DNA from: Zygosaccharomyces rouxii | Lineage: Eukaryota > Ascomycota > Saccharomycetes > Saccharomycetales > Saccharomycetaceae | NCBI RefSeq assembly: GCF_000026365.1 | Contig: NC_012994.1 | Location: 682,001 to 746,000, forward strand | DNA: 64,000 bases | Reading direction: 5' to 3' | Shown here: one piece after another, positions 50,536 to 60,724 of the stretch | How the letters are laid out: each line of letters starts with the position of its first letter | Numbering within the stretch: position 1 is the first letter of the stretch | Translations under genes and position numbers: made by a program | The notes under the pieces: generated by a model | What the model was told of the DNA's origin: nothing | Seen by the model: the letters and a program-made list of their open reading frames with translations, nothing else | Database searches by the model: none

Positions 50536-51473
50536 TTATTTCTCATTCTGTTCTTTCAACTTCTTTTCATAAATCTGTTGAACGTTATACTTTCTGAATT
50601 TTGTAATGTAATCTTTATCAACTACACTCATTCCGATGTTGTTCTTGAAGCATTCTACCAGTATCAATTTATTATAATTTTTAAGGTCAATTTGGTGGTT
50701 GTGTTCACTACCATTAAGTACTTCAGAAACCACTTTCTTGATAATATCATCTCTTTCTAAAGTATTAAAGTTTCTTCTTGTCACTTCTACAGCAAATTTA
50801 TAATCTTGAGTAACACTTGGATCGTGGAAATGCGGCTGCAAAACTTTAGCGGCCAATTTACCCAATTGCTCCATGGATGAACTACAGGAATAAGTTATTG
50901 GAGTCAGTTTTTGAATGTATCTGGTTCTCTTAGCCATATCCGAGGGATCAGCCAAATCTTCCATAATACTCTTGACGAATTGTTCAGGCACTACAGGTCT
51001 TCTAGTCTTGCAAAATATCACACATTCACAACTCAAATCAATAAATTTTAAAATCTCCTTTTGTCTGTCTTGTCCTTGATTAGACGAGTCCTTAGAACCA
51101 TTCAATTGAGACAACTCACGCTTAACCTCATCCTCAATGGATAGGGCTTCAACTTCCTTATCATCATCTTCTCCATCATTTTTTTCTTCATTGATCTTCT
51201 TTAGCTCATCGCCATACATTTCTTCCAGTTTCTCTTCAAATACAATACTCAATTCCTGAGCAGCTTGTTTCTCATGCTTTCTGGCACATGTAGCGTATAT
51301 TCCAGAGGTTCCTGGATCTAAAAATCCGGTTGATAACTTAAACTGTAAGCATTAAATCCTTCGAGTTAGTATCAATCAATTTACCAATAATCTAATCAAA
51401 AAATCCACTTCAAACGTACCTTCTTTCTTTTCCCAGAATCCCGAGAGACACCACCAAAGCTTCTCTTGCTCAT
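50536..51473 (-). CDS. TAN1: Tan1, tRNA ac4C12 acetylation factor (two exons)
   Basis: Tan1 is the THUMP-domain adaptor that lets Kre33 acetylate C12 of tRNA Leu and Ser. Exon 1 is 51420-51473 (18 codons, ending GKRKK), the intron 51343-51419 (GTACGT donor, TACTAAC branch at 51365-51371, CAG acceptor), exon 2 50536-51342 starting FKLSTGFLDPGTSGIYATCA, the family's most conserved block. Joined length is 286 residues (289 in S. cerevisiae, whose gene also has an intron here). A charged linker precedes the THUMP domain at about 135-235. Without the exon join the frame appears to start at a TTG (51252) and loses the conserved block. Confidence 0.96.
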
Positions 51474-51658
51474 AGTCGACTGAATCAGAGGGCTAGAGCT
51501 ACTTTTATTGTGAACTTTGTTGTATAATGTCTGCTCATTGAATCGGGGCTTCTCTAATTTTTCATCTACGAAGTCCGACTTACATACAATAATAATAATA
51601 ATAATAATGGTGATGGTAGTATGTAGCAGTATAAAATACCATGGTTCCAAACGTTTAT

Positions 51659-54304
51659 TTAACCCCTATTGAAAAATTTAGCAATCTTCTTACCATTAGT
51701 ACTCAGTTCACGGAAATTGGATTCCTGACTACTGTTGTTGAGATCAATGTCGTCAAATGAAGATTGGACGTCATTCATAGGAATTTCCACTTTAGAGATT
51801 AGCAGGGAGGCGTCTTCCGGCTTTATACGAGGATACTTTCTTAGTCTTATTTCTGAGTCATTGTATTCACCCATATTCTCTAATTTCATTAACTCAATGC
51901 ATTGTTTTAATTCTGTGAAAGTTGCCTCCAGTGATTTGACATTGTTTCCAATGGTATTCGACGACCGTGTGAATCCGTTAATCGTTGGTGATGTTATCAT
52001 CAAAGGTGATTGAAGCTCATTGTTGCCGTTGGATTCTGATTCCCGTTGTGGGAAAATCCTAGAAATAATACCTTCCAAATATTTCATATCCACTTCAAAA
52101 TTCAAGATACTTTCCTGAGTAATCTTGGGCGGGGTTTCATGTAGTAAAATATCTAAGAATTGTCTTGTCAAGGAATCGAATTCCCTAAAGATTAATAATG
52201 TTTGCACACTATAAGGAAGATTTACCAAAGTGGACGAAAACATCATTTCCAAAAATTGAGCCACATCCACGATAGAAATGTCTGGTTCCTGCCGCACTTC
52301 CATCGCCCTCCAATCCAAATCTACTGTCTCTAGAATGTCTGTAACCTTAGAATCAATTAATTCTATCAGTTGATCTTCAGCATATTTTCTACTTTCAACG
52401 TAATTGTTAATGGATGCAAGTTTGATTTCGATAGAAGGATTCTGCAGGATGTTATCTCTTGTCATCATATTGCTAAACTCCTTAGCGGCAATGACGAAAT
52501 AGTCCAAATTAATAAGAATCTGTGCGATCTCTTCTCTTGATGTGGAATCCAATTTGGCACGGATCTTCTCATTTATTATTTTACTGAAAATACTTTCCAT
52601 AGTCTTGACCAAAATATTGTTTAAAGTATGCAACTCATGACGATAATAAGTTCCAATAAAATGAATAAGTTTGTTGTATGTCTTTTTCAATAGGGTACAT
52701 GTCATTGGATATAGTGGTGAGAAGGGTAAAGTGATCGTGAATTGTCCATTTTGCTCTGCTGCTTCGGCTCTTGCCTTTGCAAGCTCGTCGTCTTTCATCC
52801 AACATATCTTCAACATTTTTTCATACAAACCACGATCGCTAATAGCCAATGGCATGAAATCATCATCGTGTAACAATATATCGAATTCAGCGCTGAATGC
52901 AGTGGTATTAACGTTACAGACTTTTTCAAATACTACTATCAGAAGTCTGTAAAGTGGTTCAATGTTGAGATTATGGTTTTCCAAGATGCAAACGTACATG
53001 CACATGAAGTTCTTGAATTCTCCCAACTCTTCTTCAGTTTGCAACTTGCGGACGAAATGTTTCAAATAGGGCTCCAAACGAAGCATCAGTGCATCCCAGA
53101 ATTCATTGGTAGCATTGTAGTCGTTATCGACCAGTATGAAATCGGTTGATCTATTCAAATTAATATCATACAACAAAAATCCTAGAATTTTGAGGAAGTA
53201 CTGCTTTAAAAAGTCCATCGTTAAACTTTGGGCAAATAAATCGTTAGTAAAATCACCAAAGGCACTACCATTACCCTTTTGAGATTTTCTCCAAGTTAAT
53301 GGATCAATCAGTTTTGCCTTTCTGAACTCGTATTCTCTTCTAAACTCAGAAATCAAATAATCCAACTCGTTAAGACTACGAAATATGAGAATAGAATCAT
53401 GGAACTCATCAAGGTGAAAGAACTTTTCCAAGTTCAATTCTTCCACTAAATCTTCGTCTCTTAGTGAAACCTCCACAGGTGAATTGAACTTGAAATTGGC
53501 CAACTTCATGTGATCTTTCTTTTCCAACCATGTTGGGAACAATTTTTCATCATAAACGTTAAAGTAACCCTCCCCCACATCGGCAATGTTTTTACCAATA
53601 TTTGAATTGAAATGATTTCTAATGGAATTGATACATTCATTTTTGATGGATGATTTCAAATATGGGATTGAATTATAGATCTCCTTCAAAAATTGAAAAT
53701 TATAATTTTTAAACTCTTGCAAGTAAATTTTTTCTAAACTATCCAAATTTTGTAAAGCTTTGAAAAAATCCCTTTCAATAATCAATTCTTGACATTTGTT
53801 TGATAGTTCCAAAATTTGTAAAACTTTCGTTATTAAAATGTTTGCTTCCAAAATTTTAAGAGAAGTCTTCTTATCGTTAACATAAACTTCCTTTTTCATA
53901 ATAACTTCATTAGTAGAATAATTCAGCTGATCTTGAATGTTACTAATATCCCTTACCAAAGAATTTTCGATCAAATTGTGTACTCTCGATATTTGGCCAA
54001 TTGAGTTCCTAAGCTTATCATTGACTTGCGAATCCTGCAACAGTTCTACTTCTAATCCCTCAAAATGATCATCTACGGAATTGTATAACTCCTCAGTAGC
54101 TAAACCCAATTGATCCCTTTCGACACTTCTTCTCAAATAGGGGACCCATTTGTCGAACGCCGATGGATCCAGCTCTAACACATCATCTTGGCCGCTCAAA
54201 TTCTTTGTATCATCATCAACAATTGAGGGCAGTGAAGCAGATACTGACGACAGCAGTACTTTTTGAAATTCTTGAGATACTTGCGTTTGAGCCTCTTGGT
54301 CCAT
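51659..54304 (-). CDS. SEC15: Sec15, exocyst subunit and Sec4 effector
   Basis: Sec15 is the exocyst subunit that binds the Rab Sec4 on secretory vesicles. The 881 residues (910 in S. cerevisiae) form an N-terminal coiled-coil part (about 60-200, with SLVRDISNIQDQLNYS and KILEANILITKVLQILELSNK) and helical CorEx bundles to the C terminus. The domain linked to Rab binding lies toward the end (about 560-760). The start at 54304 is an ATG. Neighbours TAN1 and ADE5,7 with DUG1 and the carrier gene inserted reflect the interleaving of YGL232W-YGL234W with YFR044C-YFR045W. Confidence 0.96.
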   Translation of the reverse strand: MDQEAQTQVSQEFQKVLLSSVSASLPSIVDDDTKNLSGQDDVLELDPSAFDKWVPYLRRSVERDQLGLATEELYNSVDDHFEGLEVELLQDSQVNDKLRNSIGQISRVHNLIENSLVRDISNIQDQLNYSTNEVIMKKEVYVNDKKTSLKILEANILITKVLQILELSNKCQELIIERDFFKALQNLDSLEKIYLQEFKNYNFQFLKEIYNSIPYLKSSIKNECINSIRNHFNSNIGKNIADVGEGYFNVYDEKLFPTWLEKKDHMKLANFKFNSPVEVSLRDEDLVEELNLEKFFHLDEFHDSILIFRSLNELDYLISEFRREYEFRKAKLIDPLTWRKSQKGNGSAFGDFTNDLFAQSLTMDFLKQYFLKILGFLLYDINLNRSTDFILVDNDYNATNEFWDALMLRLEPYLKHFVRKLQTEEELGEFKNFMCMYVCILENHNLNIEPLYRLLIVVFEKVCNVNTTAFSAEFDILLHDDDFMPLAISDRGLYEKMLKICWMKDDELAKARAEAAEQNGQFTITLPFSPLYPMTCTLLKKTYNKLIHFIGTYYRHELHTLNNILVKTMESIFSKIINEKIRAKLDSTSREEIAQILINLDYFVIAAKEFSNMMTRDNILQNPSIEIKLASINNYVESRKYAEDQLIELIDSKVTDILETVDLDWRAMEVRQEPDISIVDVAQFLEMMFSSTLVNLPYSVQTLLIFREFDSLTRQFLDILLHETPPKITQESILNFEVDMKYLEGIISRIFPQRESESNGNNELQSPLMITSPTINGFTRSSNTIGNNVKSLEATFTELKQCIELMKLENMGEYNDSEIRLRKYPRIKPEDASLLISKVEIPMNDVQSSFDDIDLNNSSQESNFRELSTNGKKIAKFFNRG

Positions 54305-54734
54305 TGATGAAAAAGCGCAAGCGATAAGTCAGTTCCAGTGGGAACAACGAACAAAATAAGGCTAAAGAAGCTAAAGTTAACCACGAACCAATTCAGAGGG
54401 TTTTCTAATGCCTTCCCAACCTTTTATTTCGCTATTCTTCCGGGGTTGTTTTGACATTATGGACTATTGACATCGATATTTTTCGGTTCACTGCGTAGAA
54501 GCAATCTGATATCCGGGTAATGATCAGTGAGTAGTAATATAACAGCTCAGCGGCAAAATTCTTCTAAACCGGTAATACCCACGCCATTAATTTTCTAAGA
54601 TTTTAACTTATTTAAACTAGATATTTTAAAATCATACCAATCTGGTCTTTTTAGTTTTTAAAAAATGTCAAATATAAAGAAAATACAGATTCTATAGCTG
54701 AATACCTTGAAATTATTTTAGACTGGGCATCAGA
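54305..54734. other. intergenic region SEC15 / DUG1
   Basis: These 430 bp include an AT-rich inverted repeat, GATTTTAA (54599-54606) and TTAAAATC (54626-54633), near the DUG1 3' end. No ORF or RNA gene is apparent. Confidence 0.5.
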
Positions 54735-56192
54735 TCAATTCTCTTTAGATTCAGCATAGTAGTGTAAGTAGGCACCCATCATTTTCATACCGCCAACAAA
54801 ATTACTGATATCTAATTTCTCATTGATGGAATGTGCACCGTCATCACCTCTACCCATTGGCAACAATAGAACGTTACATTTCAATTGATCTTGGAAAGTT
54901 AGAGTAATAGGGATCGATCCACCTTCTCTAGTTAGATCAGGTTCCACACCGTATACGTCTTTCGTAGCCTTTGCAGCAGCAGTGAAAGATGCGTTATGGG
55001 GATCGGAAACCCAATAGTTACCGTCATGAACCAATTCCGTAGAACATTTGTTAGGAGATCCCAATTTAGCGAAAACCTTGTTACAGTGATCTTGCACCAA
55101 CTTAGTCAACTTATCAGAATCGATATCAGGAACAGTTCTAATGGAAAATTTACCATGGACTTTAGCTGGGATAACAGTCTTGGCACCGGCAGACGAGAAA
55201 GCACCTTCAACACCATGCAAGGACAATGATGGGTATCTCCATCTGTGCATGAGGATATCCTCCTTCTTGTTGTAAAGCGCAGTTTGGGAGCCGGTTGCTG
55301 CATTCAAATCGTCTAAACTGAAATCAATATTTTCATAAAGCTTTTTCTCTTTTTCAGTTAATGGTGCAACCATTTCATCAATACCATCGATTAGGATCTT
55401 TCCCTTAGAATCCACTAGGGATGACAAGACTTGTGTTAAATCCACTAGGGGCTCTGCCACAACACCACCAAAAATACCTGAATGTAAATCAGCAGCTGGG
55501 CCTTCAACAGTTGTTTGGTAGTAATTAACACCTCTCAAACCATAGGTTAGCACTGGTTTCTTCGTACCCAACCAGTAGTTATCGGATATACAAACGGCAT
55601 CCACACCTTTGAAGTACCCTTGAGCTTCTCTGGCAATCAAATCATCTAAACCTAGAGATCCAGACTCTTCCATACCTTCAAAACAGGTAACCAAATTTAC
55701 AGGCAACTCAACACCTGCCTCCTTGTGAGCTTGTACAACGTTTAACCAACCCGTCAAAGGACCAGTGTCATCTGTAGTACCTCTACCTCTCATCAATTGC
55801 AATTTTTCATCAACATACATCTTGAATGGCTCGGTATCCCAACCATCTTCCAAAGATGCTGGTTGCACATCATAATGACCATACACAAGAACTGTCTTTT
55901 TGGAGGGATCATTACCAAATCTTGAAAGAACTACAGGAGGCAATTGTAGATCAGGAATAGAGGTTGGTGGTGGTTGTTTGCCCAAATGTTTCAATTGAAT
56001 GTCTGTAAAGCCCAATTTTGACAATTGGTCCACCAAGAAATGTGCCTTCTTAACCACCTGTGGTCTCAAAGTCTCATCACCAGAAACTGCTGGAATTTCA
56101 ACGGCTTGACCCAATCTCTCGATGAAAGCTGGTTTCAATGCATCAATGCGATCAAATAATTTTTCAAATTTAGGTTGCAAATTTGTAGTCAT
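54735..56192 (-). CDS. DUG1: Dug1, Cys-Gly metallodipeptidase of glutathione degradation
   Basis: Dug1 cleaves Cys-Gly (from glutathione) and, in the Dug1-Dug2-Dug3 complex, supports glutathione breakdown. It is an M20 enzyme: H106 and D108 in YGHYDVQPA, D141/D142 in GTTDDTGP, E175/E176 in EGMEESGS, the SDNYWLG Asp and the C-terminal GDDGAHSINEK His are all seen. From the ATG at 56192 (MTTNLQPKF) the protein has 485 residues, close to the family length of 481. The frame is open further: a second in-frame ATG at 56267 adds 25 residues rich in Arg/Leu/Ser without acids, i.e. mitochondrial-presequence-like (see findings). The codon at 56366 that would extend it further is TTG. Divergent from the carrier gene. 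Confidence 0.95.
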   Translation of the reverse strand: MTTNLQPKFEKLFDRIDALKPAFIERLGQAVEIPAVSGDETLRPQVVKKAHFLVDQLSKLGFTDIQLKHLGKQPPPTSIPDLQLPPVVLSRFGNDPSKKTVLVYGHYDVQPASLEDGWDTEPFKMYVDEKLQLMRGRGTTDDTGPLTGWLNVVQAHKEAGVELPVNLVTCFEGMEESGSLGLDDLIAREAQGYFKGVDAVCISDNYWLGTKKPVLTYGLRGVNYYQTTVEGPAADLHSGIFGGVVAEPLVDLTQVLSSLVDSKGKILIDGIDEMVAPLTEKEKKLYENIDFSLDDLNAATGSQTALYNKKEDILMHRWRYPSLSLHGVEGAFSSAGAKTVIPAKVHGKFSIRTVPDIDSDKLTKLVQDHCNKVFAKLGSPNKCSTELVHDGNYWVSDPHNASFTAAAKATKDVYGVEPDLTREGGSIPITLTFQDQLKCNVLLLPMGRGDDGAHSINEKLDISNFVGGMKMMGAYLHYYAESKEN

Positions 56193-56555
56193 AACGGTTC
56201 TTTTAACAATATTTGGTGTTGCAATTCGTCTCAAACAACTAGATACTCCTAAAGCCCTAGTTAGCATACAATCAAGACTCCAAAACTTCACAAATAGAAT
56301 AAATAAAGCTGAAATAGGCCAACTTATTAACTTTCCAGTGTCACCTTCCAAGAGAAAATGTGTCAAAGAGATTTAAAGCTTTCCCTCGGCTTGGCTTCCC
56401 CTGCCTTATTTCCATGCAGCCTCACCCTTCGAGGACATAGAAGAAAAAAAAAAAAATAACTATGGAAGACTTCAAAATAACCAAAATTAAAATAAATATT
56501 AGCGTATAAAAGGCCACTATCTGGTTCCAAAACTATTGAAATAGCTAGATCTAGC

Positions 56556-57658
56556 ATGGTAGAATCAGTATGTCGAGTTTCAGAATGCGTAGTTTCCTGA
56601 GTGCTGAAATACTAACCCAAAACTCCCCAAATTTTTAGAATTCAGATCACAATTTCCAGAAGGAGCTCACTACAGAGCTCATTGCTGGTAGTGCAGCAGC
56701 TGTTTTCCAAACTACTATCTCATACCCATTTGAATTCCTGAAAACTGGACTTCAACTCCAAAGGTCTCTTCCCGGTACGGCTCCCTTCAACATGTTACAT
56801 TCTGTGAAAACGTATTTTACAGGTAGTTCAGCCCTAAATATAGCAGCTATTATCAAGACTACGACGAGATTTACCACTTTTGAGAAGGCCTGTCAGATGC
56901 TGAGGGATCCTTCTTTACCCGCAGGCACGCCGTTATCCGGTCCAAGACTGCTTATGGCGGGAACTATAACGGGATTTATGGAAAGTTTATGGATAATACC
57001 GTTTGAAAATATTAAAGTTACAATGATTGAAAATGGTATTAAAGACTCTGAAAAGTCTCAGAAAAAGCCGGAAGTGACAGATAAGACAACTAAAAAACCT
57101 CTGCAGGAGAATAGGCCAACATTCCATGCTTCTACCTCCAATGGTAAACCACAATTGACACCACAAGAAGCTGCATTTCTCAAATATGAAAAGGCACCAC
57201 CATTGCATTTCTTCCCCACTATAAAAGAAATATACCTAACTAGAGGCATTCAAGGGTTTTTCAAAGGCAGTTTCCCCACGATATTCAGACAGATGGGTAA
57301 CACCGCAGTAAGGTTTACAGTCTACACATCTTTAAAACAAACAATCTCACCTAACAAACCTTTGAAGGAACACTATGCATTTGCAATTGGATTTGTGTCA
57401 TCATGTGCTGTCGTAGGAATTACACAACCCATCGACGTGGTTAAAACCAGAATGCAAAGCAAATACGCTTGGATGACCTATAAAAATTCTCTAAATTGTG
57501 CATACAGAATTTTCGTTGAAGAAGGTGTCGGTAAGTTTTGGAAAGGATGGATACCACGTCTCTTTAAAGTTGGTCTATCGGGCGGTATGTCATTCGGAGT
57601 CTACCAATACGTGGAAAATCTGGTTACTTTAATGAGATCTGAAGGTTATTTGGAATAA
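56556..57658 (+). CDS. mitochondrial carrier, YFR045W ortholog (two exons)
   Basis: A six-helix inner-membrane transporter of the mitochondrial carrier family, related to citrate-type carriers. Exon 1 is 56556-56567 (MVES), the intron 56568-56638 (GTATGT donor, TACTAAC at 56610-56616, TAG acceptor), exon 2 56639-57658. Joined length 343. Carrier signatures: YPFEFLKTGLQ (repeat 1, about 30-40), IPFENIKV (repeat 2, Px[DE]xxK), QPIDVVKTRMQ (repeat 3). A Lys/Glu/Pro-rich insertion of about 60 residues follows repeat 2's first motif and makes it longer than the S. cerevisiae protein (285). The single-exon frame starting at 56792 would lose repeat 1's first helix. The transported substrate is not established. 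Confidence 0.92.
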
Positions 57659-57723
57659 AATTAAAATTTAATTCAGTATATTCTTGTTTATAGATGGAAT
57701 CGAAACGTTAAAAATTACAAAGT

Positions 57724-60108
57724 TTAATACAAATTGACGGCATTGTCGATGACACAACCTGGTTGGTTTTCATTCTTATGAACCAATGTACCGATTTCGA
57801 AAGTTTTTTGATTGGCGGTTTTCAAGTGTTGCTTAACTCTCGAGACATTTTCCTTCTTGACAATCAATACCATACCAATACCCATGTTGAAAGTTCTCAA
57901 GATGTCGTCGACGGGAACGTTACCAGCTTTACCCAACCATTTAAACACTTCTGGAATTTCCCAGGTGTTAATGTCTAATTTTGCCTGCAAATGTGATGGT
58001 AGAGCACGAGGAATATTTTCGATAAGACCACCACCAGTAATGTGAGCAAGACCAAGCAACAAGTTTTCTTTGATAGATGGTAGAACTTGTTTAACATAAA
58101 TCTTGGTAGGCACCAAGACGGCTTCTCCAAGGGTCTTTGTAGAATCCCAAGGAGATTTAGCGTCCCATGGAAGCCCTGTGTGTTCGATTATCTTTCTCAC
58201 AAGCGAAAATCCATTGGAGTGAATTCCATCTGAGGCCAAACCTAATAGCACATCACCTTCTTGCATAGCAGAAATCTTTGGTAAGATATCAGTCTTCCTC
58301 ACGGCACCAACAGCAGTACCGTTGGTATCGTAATGACCCTCTGGATACATACCTGGCATTTCAGAAGTTTCCCCACCGACAAGAGCACAACCACTTTCAA
58401 TACAACCATCTGCAACACCAGACACAAAATCAGAGGCAACTTTGAGATCTAATTTACCGGTAGCAAAATAATCCAAGAAGATCAAAGGCTCAGCACCTTG
58501 AACCACTAGATCATTCACATTCATTGCCACTAAATCGATACCAACAGTGTTGTGAATGTTATTCTCTTGAGCAATCATCAATTTAGTACCAACACCATCG
58601 GTAGCACCCACCAATAAAGTGTCGTCAGTATTGTATCCAGCTTGCTTCAAATCGAAAAGACCACCAAAACCACCGATGTCAGAATCAGCACCTGGTCTAC
58701 TAGTGGACTTCACTTTTTCCTTTATTCTTTGAACCAATAAGTTACCGTTATCCACAGAAACACCAGAGTCAGCGTAAGTAATACCAGTAGATGCAGCGAC
58801 ATCAGCATCTCTGAAAGCACGGTGGGCAATATCTTTTCTATAGTAGCTGTTTTTGAAGTGGATGCATTTGATCGCTTGATATGCAGTATCCACTGCTTCT
58901 CTCAAAGTAGATCCCACAGCAGAGGCAGCAATGACTCTACCGCCAGCGGTGACTATTTTGCCGTCTTTCAATGTAGTACCTGCATGGAAAACATAAGATC
59001 CCTTTGGCAGAAGTTCTTCATCAACGGTGATTTCTTCACCCTTATCATATTTATCTGGATATCCCCCTGCAGCTAACACAACGGTAGTAGCATAAGTATT
59101 CTCTTTGAGCTTGATTTCAACGGAATCTAATCTGTGTTCGGCAGCTGCTAACATAACTTCTGCCAAATCGGTATCATCACTCAATAGTGGGAGTACTGTT
59201 TGAGTCTCAGGGTCACCGAATCTAACATTGTATTCCAAAACTTTTGGACCATTCTTTGTGAGGATAATACCAGTGAATAAAACACCCACAAGAGGTCTAC
59301 GTTCTTTTCTCATACCATCAATACTTGGTTTAACGATTTCAGAATCTATTTGTTGCAGAAGCTGAGGTGTTGCCACAGGAGCAGGTGCATAAGCTCCCAT
59401 ACCACCAGTGTTCAAACCAGTATCATTTTCACCGATCCTCTTGTGATCCTGAGCGGCTGGCAAATTGACGTAGGAGTATCCATCAGAAATGGTCAAAATG
59501 GAAATTTCATCACCTTCTAAATATTCTTCGATGACAATAGAATCACCAGCACTACCGAATTGCTTTTCCACCATTATGGCCTTTAAGGATTCTTGAGCTT
59601 CCTGCATACTGTTAGGGATCAACACACCTTTACCACCAGCGACACCATCAGCTTTCAAAACAACTTGGAAATCCACAGAATCTAAGAATTTCTTAGCATC
59701 TTCATAGGCGGAAAAGTTACCATAACGTGCTGTTGGGATATTGTGCTTGTGCATGAAATCCTTTGAGAAAGTTTTGGAACCTTCAAAAGCTGCTGTAGCC
59801 TTACCAGGACCAAAGACAGGAATACCCACCTTCTTGAAAAATTCGGCAACACCATCGATCAAAGGTTGTTCAGGACCAGGAACCACTAAACCAATGTCGT
59901 GTTCCACAGCGAATTTGGCCAAGTTTTCGAAGTTTGATGGAGATATGCTCATGTCTGGTACATTAACAGTTTTACCGTGTGCTCCAACAGCGGTACCACC
60001 ATTGCCAGGAGCCAAGTAGATTTTCTTGACAGATGGTGATTCTGCCAATTTCCACACAAGGGCATGTTCTCTACCACCACTACCTAAGATAAGGATGTTC
60101 AAGGACAT
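57724..60108 (-). CDS. ADE5,7: Ade5,7, bifunctional GAR synthetase / AIR synthetase
   Basis: This enzyme performs two steps of purine synthesis: phosphoribosylamine plus glycine to GAR, and FGAM to AIR. The N-terminal GARS (ATP-grasp) part covers about 1-430: ILGSGGREHALVWKL at 6-20, the ATP-loop LKADGVAGGKGVLIPN at about 151-166 and VRFGDPETQ near 296-304. The AIRS part covers about 440-794, with VGATDGVGTKLMIA and CALVGGETSEMPGMY. All core motifs are intact; 794 residues versus 802. Divergent from MTO1 across 657 bp. I see no TGACTC (Bas1/Gcn4) site in the near-upstream region, unlike S. cerevisiae ADE promoters. Confidence 0.98.
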   Translation of the reverse strand: MSLNILILGSGGREHALVWKLAESPSVKKIYLAPGNGGTAVGAHGKTVNVPDMSISPSNFENLAKFAVEHDIGLVVPGPEQPLIDGVAEFFKKVGIPVFGPGKATAAFEGSKTFSKDFMHKHNIPTARYGNFSAYEDAKKFLDSVDFQVVLKADGVAGGKGVLIPNSMQEAQESLKAIMVEKQFGSAGDSIVIEEYLEGDEISILTISDGYSYVNLPAAQDHKRIGENDTGLNTGGMGAYAPAPVATPQLLQQIDSEIVKPSIDGMRKERRPLVGVLFTGIILTKNGPKVLEYNVRFGDPETQTVLPLLSDDTDLAEVMLAAAEHRLDSVEIKLKENTYATTVVLAAGGYPDKYDKGEEITVDEELLPKGSYVFHAGTTLKDGKIVTAGGRVIAASAVGSTLREAVDTAYQAIKCIHFKNSYYRKDIAHRAFRDADVAASTGITYADSGVSVDNGNLLVQRIKEKVKSTSRPGADSDIGGFGGLFDLKQAGYNTDDTLLVGATDGVGTKLMIAQENNIHNTVGIDLVAMNVNDLVVQGAEPLIFLDYFATGKLDLKVASDFVSGVADGCIESGCALVGGETSEMPGMYPEGHYDTNGTAVGAVRKTDILPKISAMQEGDVLLGLASDGIHSNGFSLVRKIIEHTGLPWDAKSPWDSTKTLGEAVLVPTKIYVKQVLPSIKENLLLGLAHITGGGLIENIPRALPSHLQAKLDINTWEIPEVFKWLGKAGNVPVDDILRTFNMGIGMVLIVKKENVSRVKQHLKTANQKTFEIGTLVHKNENQPGCVIDNAVNLY

Positions 60109-60280
60109 TTTTTCTTTGTTCTTCTCTATAATTAGCTATTGGATCGATTTACCAACGCTAAAGGATCTTTGCTCGAGGAAATTTGATTAGTTTCAATTAG
60201 TTTCAATTCAAACTGATGAAAATCAGTATTTTAAACTCCGTAAAACTTTTTATATCTATAACTATTGGGTCTTCATACTG

Positions 60281-60299
60281 ATGATTATTCAATAATCAT
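60281..60299. repeat. perfect 19-bp palindrome
   Basis: ATGATTATT, a single C, then AATAATCAT: arms of nine bases that are exact reverse complements. It lies 173-191 bp upstream of ADE5,7. Either a dimeric regulator site or chance in AT-rich DNA. Confidence 0.6.
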
Positions 60300-60356
60300 G
60301 GTGATGAGCTTAAATTAAATTTCAGCAAGAAGTCAAAAAATTACCGAAAATTTTTT

Positions 60357-60399
60357 GAAAAAAGGAAAATGCGACTGCCGGGATTCGATTAGAGGACAA
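60357..60399 (-). other. tRNA-3'-end-like intergenic element, copy B
   Basis: On the minus strand: TCCTC, AATCGAATCCC, GCAGTCGCATTTTCC and T6. 32 of 42 positions match copy A at 4694-4736 without gaps. The AATCCC half agrees with the Pol III B box, the other half does not (ATCG for TTCG). No upstream tRNA half can be found. It lies about 250-290 bp upstream of the ADE5,7 ATG in the sense orientation. Confidence 0.4.
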
Positions 60400-60724
60400 T
60401 TTTAAACTTGGCAATAATAAAAAAATGAGAGCTTAGTATCATCCAAAAGGCCCTTGTATTTTGCTTGTGATGTCTTATGGAATTTGATATTTACATTTCT
60501 CCTTTTCAGCAATGCTGAATGTAATCTTCACGAGCAATTCCATATGTTGACATTTAGGGACCGAAATGCATTGTATCTAGCCCTTCAATGATTAATTCGC
60601 AATTTAACCTCTTGAATTGAATATGGTTACAGTTCTAATAACTCTTAATTTTCACTTCTCTTTTTTTTTGTCTAAATGCCTCTCTCCTGGTTCGAACGAA
60701 AGACCATCTGAAAAGTTTCAATAA

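Noticed and set aside
60357..60399. Functional tRNA gene on the minus strand
   Set aside because: Only the 3'-end-like part is present; no A box, D arm or anticodon arm, and the T-stem does not pair. Kept as a relic or TFIIIC-like element.
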